This document shows positions 1 to 7,093 of a DNA stretch of 23,879 bases, one piece after another. The translations under genes and the position numbers were made by a program. The DNA is from Fimbriimonadaceae bacterium (lineage in GTDB: Bacteria; Armatimonadota; Fimbriimonadia; Fimbriimonadales; Fimbriimonadaceae), in the NCBI GenBank assembly GCA_020849075.1, contig JADLGZ010000043.1, forward strand, positions 1 to 23,879. Reading direction: 5' to 3'. The number at the start of each line of letters is the position of its first letter. Position 1 is the stretch's first letter. Under the pieces are notes generated by a model that was not told the DNA's origin, ran no database searches, and saw only the letters and a list, made by a program, of their open reading frames with translations.

Positions 1-1
1 G

Positions 2-1039
2 GATCTAAGAGCGATTTTGGTTGAGGTAGGAGATCGGGCCAATGAGCTTCAGAAAGTCTATGGCAATATCTCTCCTGCGTCTGTTGGGGCCATCCAGCGC
101 CAACTCTTGGTTCTAGAAGAGCAGGGAGGGGATCAGTTTTTTGGGGAACCCGCCCTTGACTTGCGAGACTTTATGCGGACCGACTTATCGGGGCGAGGGA
201 TCATCAATGTTCTTGCCGCTGATAAGTTGATGTCAAGTCCGCGGCTGTACTCAACATTCCTCCTCTGGATGCTTGCAGAGTTGTTTGAAACGCTGCCCGA
301 AATTGGTGACCCAGAAAAACCAACATTGGTTTTCTTCTTCGATGAGGCTCATCTGCTCTTCACCGACGCGCCCAAGCCCCTCTTAGAGAAGGTTAACCAA
401 GTGGTGAGACTCATTCGTTCCAAGGGTGTTGGGGTTTATTTCATCACACAGAATCCGGCTGATATTCCTGATTCAGTGCTTTCGCAACTAGGTAATCGTG
501 TTCAGCATGCCCTTCGTGCCTTCACACCCAGTGAAATGAAGGGGATCAAGGCGGCTAGCGACAGCTTCCGAGCAAACCCTAAGTTCAGCACCGAGGAAGC
601 AATCACCCAACTTGGTGTAGGGTGGGGCTTGGTTTCGGTGTTGGACGAAAAGGGAACCCCAACTATCGTGGAGAAGACGGCCGTTCGACCTCCCTTCAGT
701 CGATTAGGTCCGGCTACGCCCGAAGAGAAGCAAGTCATTCGATCTGGGTCACCCGTTGCGAGCAAGTACGACTCGGTCGTGGATCGAGAATCCGCTTATG
801 AGAAGCTCAAGGTGAAAGCGGAAGCTACAGCAAAGGCTGAAGCTGATGCCGAGGCCGCAAAGATTCAGGCAAGGGAAGACGCCGCGGCGGCAAAAGAAGC
901 AGAACGGGCCCAAAGAGCCGATGCCCGTCGAGGCGATAGTTTGGTGGAGTCGGTCGTTAAGAGCACGATGCGCTCGGCTGGCACCAGTATCGGTCGCCAG
1001 ATTGTACGAAGCATTCTTGGCAACCTATTCAAGCGGTGA
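2..1039 (+). CDS. HerA/YjgR-type ATPase (DUF853), C-terminal part, 5'-truncated by window edge
   Basis: The frame is open from base 2 with no stop, so the true start lies to the left; the TTG at 17 is internal. About 345 codons are visible. The segment matches the C-terminal half of the DUF853 family (E. coli YjgR), HerA-like hexameric P-loop ATPases of unknown cellular role. The Walker B strand VFFFDEAHLL is near visible residue 110-119, followed by the family stretch VRLIRSKGVGVYFITQNP and the LGNRVQHALRAFTP block. Walker A is not present and must lie upstream. After residue 250 there is an Ala/Glu/Lys-rich, probably coiled-coil region, then the usual SIGRQIVRSILGNLF-type tail, so the C-terminus is complete. 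It converges on the sugar-binding lipoprotein gene with only 8 bp between the stops. The family call is firm; the function is not known. Confidence 0.9.
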   Translation, partial: DLRAILVEVGDRANELQKVYGNISPASVGAIQRQLLVLEEQGGDQFFGEPALDLRDFMRTDLSGRGIINVLAADKLMSSPRLYSTFLLWMLAELFETLPEIGDPEKPTLVFFFDEAHLLFTDAPKPLLEKVNQVVRLIRSKGVGVYFITQNPADIPDSVLSQLGNRVQHALRAFTPSEMKGIKAASDSFRANPKFSTEEAITQLGVGWGLVSVLDEKGTPTIVEKTAVRPPFSRLGPATPEEKQVIRSGSPVASKYDSVVDRESAYEKLKVKAEATAKAEADAEAAKIQAREDAAAAKEAERAQRADARRGDSLVESVVKSTMRSAGTSIGRQIVRSILGNLFKR

Positions 1040-1047
1040 GTGCTCTA

Positions 1048-2061
1048 CTAGGGCTGGATGGACTTCGCGTAGGCGGGGAGTTGATCCAGCATTTGCTCTT
1101 TGGACTCTTTCGCAAGGTTCTCCCGCGTTAACCAAACTCCATTGTTGAAAGTTGGGATGGGGTCAATCGCGAGACCGTTCTTGATCGCATTGGTCACCCT
1201 CTTAAACACATCATAGGCATGTTCCTTGGGGCCAATCAGAAGAGCAGCGAAGTATCCGGAGTTGGGTTTGGCAAGTTCGTCCAATGCCCCAAGTCCTCCT
1301 ATACTAACGCCAATCACATTCGCCGCCGGGATGCCGCCTACTTCAGTTGCCCGGATGCCAGAAATGACCGGCGCGTCCGAACCGCCAACGATCATCCAGT
1401 TCTTGTACTTGCCTAGGTTTACTGCCTGGCCCTGGATTTGCCCTGGGGCATAGCCTGCCGCCATAAAGGTCTCCCTGATTGCTGTGCCGCGCGCTTGCAA
1501 CTTACCGCCATCCGCTGAAGTAACAACGACAATGCCAGTTTCGTTGGATTTCCAGCCTCGTTTTCGGGCCTCATCAATGGCCCCGTTGGCGGCGAACGAT
1601 CCGAGGTCCCGATTGCTCAGGCCGAAGTAGGGCATATCCAAGTATCGCTTCGTATCAGCGTCGCGAAGCCGTGTATTGATCGCAATAGTTGGCAGGCCGA
1701 AGGATTCGACATCGTCGCGAATAGTGAGCCCGCAATCTTCGAACGGAGGTTCAATGATCAGACCAGTGGAACGTGTTGCCGAAGCTGCTCCTACGGCTTC
1801 CTTCACAAGGGCGTTCGACGCGCCACCAATGGTCACCAGGTGAATTGTGGATCCCGTCTCCTTTGCCGCTCGCTGCATATAATCGAGCTGAAGTTTGCGC
1901 CATGGATTGCTTGGGTCGGGCATCGCTACGGCGATATCTCTCACGCTGACTTGGCGACCGCCGATCGCTGGGTCGCGCTGCGCCTTCGACTGGTTGCATC
2001 CAATTGCGCCAAGCACGGCTAAGCAGAGCGTCGCTGTGGTAATGCCTCTCATGATCGTCAT
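1048..2061 (-). CDS. AraF-like periplasmic sugar-binding lipoprotein (ABC transporter substrate-binding family)
   Basis: 337 aa. The N-terminus is a lipoprotein signal: basic MTIMRG, a hydrophobic stretch, then LGAIGC with Cys22 as the likely lipidated residue. The mature part is a two-lobe periplasmic-binding fold of the Peripla_BP_4 type. It aligns from memory with E. coli L-arabinose-binding protein AraF over much of its length, best in the second lobe: KNWMIVGGSDAPVISGIRATE parallels AraF KHWLIVGMNDSTVLGGVRATE, followed by a matching ANVIGVSIGG / ELAKPNSGYFAALL region and the closing GVWLTRENL. Arabinose or a related sugar is therefore the best guess for ligand, but this is inferred. No permease or ATPase gene is in the window, so it is an orphan here. 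ATG at 2052 (residue 4) is an alternative start; neither start has a clear SD. It is divergent from the GH20 gene. Confidence 0.8.
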   Translation of the reverse strand: MTIMRGITTATLCLAVLGAIGCNQSKAQRDPAIGGRQVSVRDIAVAMPDPSNPWRKLQLDYMQRAAKETGSTIHLVTIGGASNALVKEAVGAASATRSTGLIIEPPFEDCGLTIRDDVESFGLPTIAINTRLRDADTKRYLDMPYFGLSNRDLGSFAANGAIDEARKRGWKSNETGIVVVTSADGGKLQARGTAIRETFMAAGYAPGQIQGQAVNLGKYKNWMIVGGSDAPVISGIRATEVGGIPAANVIGVSIGGLGALDELAKPNSGYFAALLIGPKEHAYDVFKRVTNAIKNGLAIDPIPTFNNGVWLTRENLAKESKEQMLDQLPAYAKSIQP

Positions 2062-2127
2062 TATGTCGTCTCAATAACGCTGCCGCAAACGGTTTGGGTT
2101 CCGATGCCTTCAGTAGAATAGCTCAAA

Positions 2128-3906
2128 ATGATCCCGAAGCTAACATTCTACGAAGAGAAAGCTGGCGTATTTGTGTGGGGCGGTGACTTGCCACCAGAGC
2201 ACTTGTTTGATAGTCTAGACGAGTCTCCTCGCCAATCGTGGCGGCTCTTGAATGGGTCAGAAGTAGCAATCCACCAGGCTGAAATGAAGCCCGAGTCGTA
2301 CCGCGTGCAGGTTGAGCCGGACAGAATCATCATCTCCGCTACTGACCTCAACGGCAGGCTATACGCGGTTCAGGACCTCGCAAACTTGATTCAGGATCAT
2401 GGCATCCGATGCTGCTCGTTTGAGGGTTCTCCCAGGTTCGGATGGCGCGGCATGATGCTGGATGTAGCTCGCCATTTCCAAGACAAAGCGTTTGTTCTAA
2501 AGTTTATTGACCTCCTGTTCATCCACAAGATGAATCGCCTCCACCTACACCTGTGCGACGATCAAGGATGGCGGCTGGAGATTAAGCGATACCCGAGGCT
2601 TACGAGTGTGGGGGCGTTTAGGAAAGGCACTCAGATTCGCCCAGGTTCACCGGAATTGGATGAGCTTCCCCATGGTGGCTTCTTCACTCAAGAGGACCTA
2701 CGGGAGATAGTAGCGTATGCAACAAAGCGTGGGGTTACGGTCATGCCAGAGATCGAAATGCCGGGGCATTGCCAAGCTGCGCTCGCGGCATATCCGGAGT
2801 TCGGCAATACGGGCTGGCCTCTCGAACCCAAATCACACTTTGGTGTGATTGAGGATGTCTACGGCGTTCAGAACGAAACATTCACGTTCCTCGAACACGT
2901 TCTGGAGGAGGTCCTAGACATTTTCCCCAGTGAGTTCATCCATGTTGGTGGCGATGAAGTACCGAAGAAGCAATGGCAAGAATCTTCGGTTGCTCAGAAG
3001 CGAATGAAGAGCTTGGGGCTTCAGAACGAAGATGAATTGCAATCTTGGTTTATAAAGCATTTTGATCAGTGGCTGCGGGCCCGCGGGCGACGGCTCATTG
3101 GCTGGGATGAAATCCTTGAGGGGGGCCTCGCTGAAGGAGCGGCAGTGATGAGTTGGCGAGGTTCGGCTGGCGGGATAAAGGCTCTGGAACTGGGGCACGA
3201 GGCTGTTATGGTGCCCCATACTCACTGCTACTTTGATCATTACCAAAGCAGCGTTAAAGCGTTGGAACCAACGGCCATCGGTGGTTGTACAACCCTCCAG
3301 AAAGTCTATGAGTTTGAACCTGCTGCTGGGGTGAATCCTGATGACATACCCCGATTGCTTGGGTCTCAAGGGCAATTATGGAGCGAGTACATGCGGACCC
3401 CCGAACACGTGGAGTACATGGCGCTTCCCCGGATGTGCGCACTAGCCGAGGTCCTATGGGGAAGGCAGAGCAACGAGACCTACGGCACTTTCGAAAAGCG
3501 CCTTGTCCCTCATCTGGCCAAGCTCAAATCGCTAGGTTACAATTTCCGCCCAATTCAACCCGAGCCTCCCACGAACTACGTTAGAATCGGTAGTTGGGAA
3601 CAGGGCCAACTATCGAATGAGCCCCGCGAGTTGGCCTTCGTGATGCCTACTCCTCTGAACCTGAGTCAAGGATTCTCCATTTCCGTGAATTATGGTGGAG
3701 GGTTCTACGGTGTCTTCATTGATAGCGTTGAGATCCGGACTCCTGAGGGTGCTATTTGTACTCAGGTGACCGGAGCCAGCGGCAATCAGGATGAAGGAAA
3801 CATCGTTCACTTCGCCCCGGCCTCCCACCCGGTTGAGGTTGTTGTAACCATGCGATCCAAGGGTACAAGTGACACCGAGGGGAATATTTACGTTGTTTTG
3901 CCGTAG
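2128..3906 (+). CDS. Glycoside hydrolase family 20 beta-N-acetylhexosaminidase
   Basis: 592 aa. GH20 enzymes remove terminal beta-linked GlcNAc/GalNAc by substrate-assisted catalysis. Layout: an N-terminal GH20b-like domain (about 1-100), then a TIM barrel starting at RFGWRGMMLDVARHF (about 103). The catalytic Asp-Glu pair is D276-E277 in HVGGDEVPK. Other family blocks follow: GWDEIL, HTHCYFDHY, and the GSQGQLWSEY / LPRMCALAEVLWG closing stretch near 420-450. The last 110 residues form an extra beta-rich domain like the C-terminal domain of chitobiases. There is no signal peptide (MIPKLTFYEEKAG), so the enzyme looks cytoplasmic and would act on imported oligosaccharides or wall-recycling products. 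No SD is seen; a -10-like TAGAAT (2114-2119) lies 8 nt before the ATG. The DCC gene begins 12 nt after the stop and is probably co-transcribed. Confidence 0.95.
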   Translation: MIPKLTFYEEKAGVFVWGGDLPPEHLFDSLDESPRQSWRLLNGSEVAIHQAEMKPESYRVQVEPDRIIISATDLNGRLYAVQDLANLIQDHGIRCCSFEGSPRFGWRGMMLDVARHFQDKAFVLKFIDLLFIHKMNRLHLHLCDDQGWRLEIKRYPRLTSVGAFRKGTQIRPGSPELDELPHGGFFTQEDLREIVAYATKRGVTVMPEIEMPGHCQAALAAYPEFGNTGWPLEPKSHFGVIEDVYGVQNETFTFLEHVLEEVLDIFPSEFIHVGGDEVPKKQWQESSVAQKRMKSLGLQNEDELQSWFIKHFDQWLRARGRRLIGWDEILEGGLAEGAAVMSWRGSAGGIKALELGHEAVMVPHTHCYFDHYQSSVKALEPTAIGGCTTLQKVYEFEPAAGVNPDDIPRLLGSQGQLWSEYMRTPEHVEYMALPRMCALAEVLWGRQSNETYGTFEKRLVPHLAKLKSLGYNFRPIQPEPPTNYVRIGSWEQGQLSNEPRELAFVMPTPLNLSQGFSISVNYGGGFYGVFIDSVEIRTPEGAICTQVTGASGNQDEGNIVHFAPASHPVEVVVTMRSKGTSDTEGNIYVVLP

Positions 3907-3918
3907 CATTGGTAGGAG

Positions 3919-4278
3919 ATGAACGAACGGCATATGCTGATCTTTGATGCGGACTGCGGCTTTTGCCAATGGTCGGCGGATCGGCTCATGGCACGTGGTG
4001 GCCCATTTGAGGCGAGCCCCAATTCACTACATCCCGAGTTCAAAGACCGGAGCAGTAGAGAGGTTATCGTTCGCTTATCTTCGGGAGTTGAGTTGGGCGG
4101 TGCAGATGCGGTTCTCTTTGTTTTGTCGAAGACTGGCTGGGGATGGTTTGGCGTTCTTCTGGGCAAACCGCCGTTCATCTGGCTACTTCGGGCGGGCTAC
4201 TGGATTATTGCAAGGAATCGTCAATTGATCAGCCGAATGCTCCGGCTGCCCGCTTCTTGCTCCGTTCCGAAGTCGTAA
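3919..4278 (+). CDS. DCC-family (DUF393) thiol-disulfide oxidoreductase-like protein
   Basis: 119 aa, the normal length for the family. DUF393/DCC proteins are small thioredoxin-like proteins named after their D-x-D-C-x-x-C motif, seen here as DADCGFC (residues 10-16). The middle has the expected G-x-D-A-x-x-x-V-L block (GADAVLFVL), an aromatic GWGWFG stretch, a hydrophobic WLLRAGYWIIARNR segment and the usual Cys-containing tail (ASCSVP). It follows the GH20 gene by 12 nt. The start is uncertain: AGGAG (3914-3918) touches the ATG at 3919, which is too close, while the ATG at 3934 (residue 6) is 15 nt away, so either could be used. DCC genes often sit beside HTTM membrane proteins; here one lies 1.3 kb away on the other strand. 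Its 3' end converges on the GAF gene with 5 bp between stops. Confidence 0.85.
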   Translation: MNERHMLIFDADCGFCQWSADRLMARGGPFEASPNSLHPEFKDRSSREVIVRLSSGVELGGADAVLFVLSKTGWGWFGVLLGKPPFIWLLRAGYWIIARNRQLISRMLRLPASCSVPKS

Positions 4279-4283
4279 TGGGG

Positions 4284-4727
4284 CTAGTCCCAGCGTTCAG
4301 CTAGCAGTTCAGCCAAGGCCGCGAGTGCGGACTCATCACTCGCACTAAAGGCACCGGCAGTATGGCTATCAATGTCAATCTGCCCGATAATTTCACCTTG
4401 CCGCCGAATCAGGACGACGATCTCGGCCCGTGTCTCGAGTGAACAAGCCAGGTAGTTCTGCACTTCGCGAACATCAGGGATGACTAGATTCCGATTCTCA
4501 GCAATTGCCGTCCCGCAAATGCCAACGCCAACTGGGATCTCCGTATGGTCCGTCGGAGCACCGACGAAGGCCCCTAGCTTGAGGTTGCCCCCTTCGAGAC
4601 CATAAACTCCGCACCAGTCATAGCCAGGGAGATGAGAGAGGCTCTCCATCGCTTGTTGCCGAAGGGCGTGACCGCGTAGCCCAGAACCCCTGAGGCGATG
4701 GATGATATCGGCAATCATTGAAAGCAT
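4284..4727 (-). CDS. msrC: GAF-domain protein, free methionine-R-sulfoxide reductase type (fRMsr), variant cysteine set
   Basis: 147 aa, one GAF domain, matching the fRMsr family (E. coli YebR/MsrC), which reduces free Met-R-sulfoxide. Fixed spacing lets the active site be placed: Cys71 (GICG) corresponds to E. coli Cys94, Cys95 (YLAC) to catalytic Cys118, Glu102 to Glu125, and Asp118/Asp120 (IDIDS) to Asp141/Asp143. The position of the third cysteine, Cys84, is His61 (HTEIPVG). The catalytic and one resolving cysteine are therefore kept and one resolving cysteine is lost. The start ATG overlaps the stop of the upstream gene as TAATG, implying coupled translation. It is the last gene of the icd-hslU-HTTM run. 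A GAF-only regulatory role is possible, but full conservation of the acidic and two Cys positions favours an enzyme. Confidence 0.8.
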   Translation of the reverse strand: MLSMIADIIHRLRGSGLRGHALRQQAMESLSHLPGYDWCGVYGLEGGNLKLGAFVGAPTDHTEIPVGVGICGTAIAENRNLVIPDVREVQNYLACSLETRAEIVVLIRRQGEIIGQIDIDSHTAGAFSASDESALAALAELLAERWD

Positions 4728-5602
4728 TATGAACCTTGCTTGTGGCTGTACCAGTTGGCAAGCGCAACATCAATGTTTGAGCCCGAAGGAAGGACGAGTT
4801 CAACCGTCGGGATTCCCTCATACTCGAGTTGATCGGGGGACTTATGGACAACAAACGGCCCGACCTTATCACCCGGAGAGTGGACATTCCCGCGCAGCAA
4901 GCTGTCGCACGCATCTATCAAGAATCGCTCGGCCACCTCAGAAGTACTTTGGAGCTCTAGTTCAGATATACCGAATTTTAGCAACCCCCTGGTCCGGAGG
5001 CTGGAGCCTCGCTGTACGACGATGTGCTCCCGTGGATCAAGGTCCGGGTGCCTCCGGGGACTTTGTATCACTTCGCCTGGGAGGAGGTATCGCTGGCATA
5101 TCGGGTCGGCTACCACCCCGCCAGAAAGTTCACTCAAACGCCTTGCGCTGAGCAGGAAGAAATCTAAGGCGGGCAGGATTGATGGATCAAACGCCTCAAA
5201 GGTCAGTTGCATGACCGTCCAAGTAGCCGCAATCCGGTTACGGACCTCGGGGCTACAGGCCTGCCCCATCGTACTTCGAAGGAAGGGCTCAGGGTCAAAT
5301 CCTGCCTCATCCCGGGGCATTACCATGAGCTTCAGGACTGACTTTTGGTCAACCGAGGCAAGAGCGTATACTCCTCGCTCCATCGGTTGCTCTAGCTCTG
5401 CTTTTGCTGATGCACCAAGGGGCGCTAGCATGCCAGGAACCGCTCCATTCTCCCCCTTGGGTGACATCACTTGGCGCGGAGAGGGGAGTCTCGAAACGCT
5501 GGCCAAAACTGACAGGTAGTAGTCCTTCGAGATTTCATAGCCCGGAGTCTTTGGCTTACTGAACTTGAAGAGATCGGATAGCTTACGCTGGGGTGGTCGC
5601 AA
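4727..5602 (-). CDS. Uncharacterised protein, 291 aa (TTG start)
   Basis: I do not recognise this family with confidence. I chose the TTG at 5602 because a strong AGGAGG (5610-5615) lies 7 nt before it; an ATG at 5650 would overlap the HTTM gene by 68 bp and has no SD. From the TTG, residues 1-70 are Pro/Ser/Lys-rich and probably flexible. Residues 75-180 look like an alpha/beta domain with KLMVMPRDE, a TFEAFDP turn, and a helix leading into ELSGGVVADPICQRYLLPGE. Residues 200-291 contain a TRGLLKFGISELEL segment. The GG-V-x-D-P and GL-x-x-FG-x-x-EL pattern loosely recalls DUF4261-type proteins, but this is a weak resemblance. There are no membrane segments or signal peptide. It overlaps HTTM by 20 bp upstream and fRMsr by 1 nt (TAATG) downstream, so its role is probably tied to that operon. 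Confidence 0.8.
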   Translation of the reverse strand: MRPPQRKLSDLFKFSKPKTPGYEISKDYYLSVLASVSRLPSPRQVMSPKGENGAVPGMLAPLGASAKAELEQPMERGVYALASVDQKSVLKLMVMPRDEAGFDPEPFLRSTMGQACSPEVRNRIAATWTVMQLTFEAFDPSILPALDFFLLSARRLSELSGGVVADPICQRYLLPGEVIQSPRRHPDLDPREHIVVQRGSSLRTRGLLKFGISELELQSTSEVAERFLIDACDSLLRGNVHSPGDKVGPFVVHKSPDQLEYEGIPTVELVLPSGSNIDVALANWYSHKQGS

Positions 5603-6491
5603 TCCTACTCCTCCTGTTCTCCATCCATGTGCGCACTTCTTCTCCGTCATAGTGGGCTAAGTATTGAGCGACGGAAATGAATGCAAAGAGTGGAATATTG
5701 AACCGATATTCGATCACGGCATGGAGCGCTAGCCCACCAAGTAATATCCAGCGCCTTGCGGGTCGCCAATAGACCGCATACGCCAGCGCAAGTTCGACCA
5801 CCAGGGTCCCCCAGGTTGCAATCTGCACAAAGGGGGGTAAATCCACGAACCCGGGGGTAGGAAAGCGATGGAACTCCAATAACTGCCCCGGATACCATGC
5901 CGCCGTACCATCCGACCAATGCACACCGTTGAGCTTATGCCAAACCGTCGTTCCGTACACCAAGGTCATCTGCACTTGGACGAGACGTTGGGGCCATAAG
6001 CTCACTTGTTCCAATACCGGTTGGCCTCTCCTTTGACGAAGGAGGCGATCAACAGAGAATGCCGCTCCGCACGGCGACAGGGCTAGCGTAATCAAGCTCA
6101 TCCGAAGTAAGGTATCGCCACCGTTAAGGATGAATGGGTTTCGGTGGTGGAGCGATATCATCCCGACCGCTAGGGCGATCGTTGCAACGCGAGTCCACAG
6201 TCCAAGCATCGTGCAAAGGGCTGCCAGCATTGTAAGCCCGAACACGCCCGCGGTTACAGGTGTTGAAGTTACGCCCTGCAGTACGTTGAGATGCCAAAGT
6301 TGCCCAGCCCAATACTCGGCGTCGCGAGCCGTGGCTAAGCCACTTTCCGTGTACCACGTGTTGAAATCAAGGCTTAACATGAGCAAGCAGATGAGTGCCA
6401 GCCCACCGATCAGGGCTCGGTAGACCCCCAGCGTATAGGGTGATCCCCAGCCAAAGGCCCAGTTGTCCAACTTGCGCATCACCTCGCCCAT
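5583..6491 (-). CDS. HTTM-domain (vitamin-K-dependent-carboxylase-like) integral membrane protein
   Basis: 302 aa with about six to seven hydrophobic segments. The HTTM family comprises membrane proteins related to the eukaryotic vitamin K-dependent gamma-carboxylase (VKGC); most bacterial members have no proven reaction. Visible family marks: an N-terminal RALIGGLAL helix, WYTESGL loop, HHRNPFILNGGDTLLR (115-130), and VYGTTVWHKLNGVHWSDGTA (178-197). Lys186 in HKLNG aligns by eye with VKGC Lys218 (KKLDADW), the proposed catalytic base. The C-terminal half has the usual VVELALAY and HAVIEYRFNIPLF helices. The first ATG (6491) overlaps the upstream gene by 13 bp; ATG at 6479 (residue 5) would form a TGATG junction with the upstream stop and is equally likely. 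The 3' end overlaps the next gene. The operon also holds a separate HTTM-partner protein and a methionine sulfoxide reductase. Confidence 0.85.
   Translation of the reverse strand: MGEVMRKLDNWAFGWGSPYTLGVYRALIGGLALICLLMLSLDFNTWYTESGLATARDAEYWAGQLWHLNVLQGVTSTPVTAGVFGLTMLAALCTMLGLWTRVATIALAVGMISLHHRNPFILNGGDTLLRMSLITLALSPCGAAFSVDRLLRQRRGQPVLEQVSLWPQRLVQVQMTLVYGTTVWHKLNGVHWSDGTAAWYPGQLLEFHRFPTPGFVDLPPFVQIATWGTLVVELALAYAVYWRPARRWILLGGLALHAVIEYRFNIPLFAFISVAQYLAHYDGEEVRTWMENRRSRIATTPA
5610..5615 (-). promoter_or_regulatory. Strong Shine-Dalgarno fixing the TTG start of the 291-aa protein
   Basis: AGGAGG on the minus strand inside the 3' end of the HTTM gene, 7 nt before TTG 5602. It is the best SD seen in the window and argues against the ATG at 5650, which has none. 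Confidence 0.6.
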
Positions 6492-7093
6492 CCCTTTTCG
6501 CGATAGAGACGTGGTAGATCGACCATCTGCGGATGGAACATGGTCGTCTCGAATGGACGGTTCATGTCAAGGTTGGCGGTAGGCGGTGGAACGTTACGAG
6601 ACTTCTTTTGGAGATTCAGCGCGATCACCGGGTTGCTAGGGTCCGTACTGGCTTGAGTGGCCATCCATTGCGCCCAAGTAGGCCAGAGATATTGGTATTC
6701 ACTCTCGCGGACCCGCTCGCCATACTTGCGAAATCGTTCCTTCGTGTACCGAGCGAGCAGAGGCATTTTTACAATGCGCGGGAACTCCACTGACTTGATC
6801 GTCCCATCCTGAAATTGCATGACCGCCTCGAAGTAGAAGTCACTCTGCATGGGATCGGGAGCGAACATGTCCCAGTACTGCCAAAGACCGAGGGGTTCGA
6901 TATAGTAATGCGGTAGGCCATCGCGAACGAAGCGGTCGTTAGCAAGAAGAAGATTGTCGACGACATTACCGGAAGCACGCCCTGAACTCACGGCCGGGGG
7001 TGCATTTGGGAAACACCAGAGGGTGATCAGCACCACGTGCGTCCACCACCATACTTTGACTGGCCAACGGACGGTTTGGGCGCTATCGTTCAC
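6479..7093 (-). CDS. HTTM-associated membrane-anchored protein, 204 aa
   Basis: GTG start at 7093 overlapping the hslU stop as GTGA (4 nt), which makes the start convincing. One hydrophobic segment lies near residues 11-30 (VKVWWWTHVVLITLW), followed by a soluble domain, probably outside the cell membrane. The hallmark is LWQYWDMFAPDP (about 70-80), a motif found at the start of the domain that follows, or is fused to, HTTM modules in many bacteria. The rest is rich in aromatic and basic residues, with no further motif that I know. Its 3' end overlaps the HTTM gene by 13 bp, or by 1 nt if that gene uses its second ATG. I infer that it forms a complex with, or supplies substrate to, the HTTM protein; no reaction is known. 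Confidence 0.8.
   Translation of the reverse strand: MNDSAQTVRWPVKVWWWTHVVLITLWCFPNAPPAVSSGRASGNVVDNLLLANDRFVRDGLPHYYIEPLGLWQYWDMFAPDPMQSDFYFEAVMQFQDGTIKSVEFPRIVKMPLLARYTKERFRKYGERVRESEYQYLWPTWAQWMATQASTDPSNPVIALNLQKKSRNVPPPTANLDMNRPFETTMFHPQMVDLPRLYREKGWAR

Noticed and set aside
2914..3375. 153-codon antisense ORF inside the GH20 gene
   Set aside because: Shadow of a firmly identified gene; no recognisable domain or SD.
5022..5519. 165-codon antisense ORF inside the 291-aa gene
   Set aside because: Arg/Ser-rich shadow with no domain; the minus-strand gene has SD and operon overlaps.
5603..5650. Longer start (ATG 5650) for the 291-aa protein
   Set aside because: No SD, 68-bp overlap with HTTM; TTG 5602 has AGGAGG at ideal spacing.
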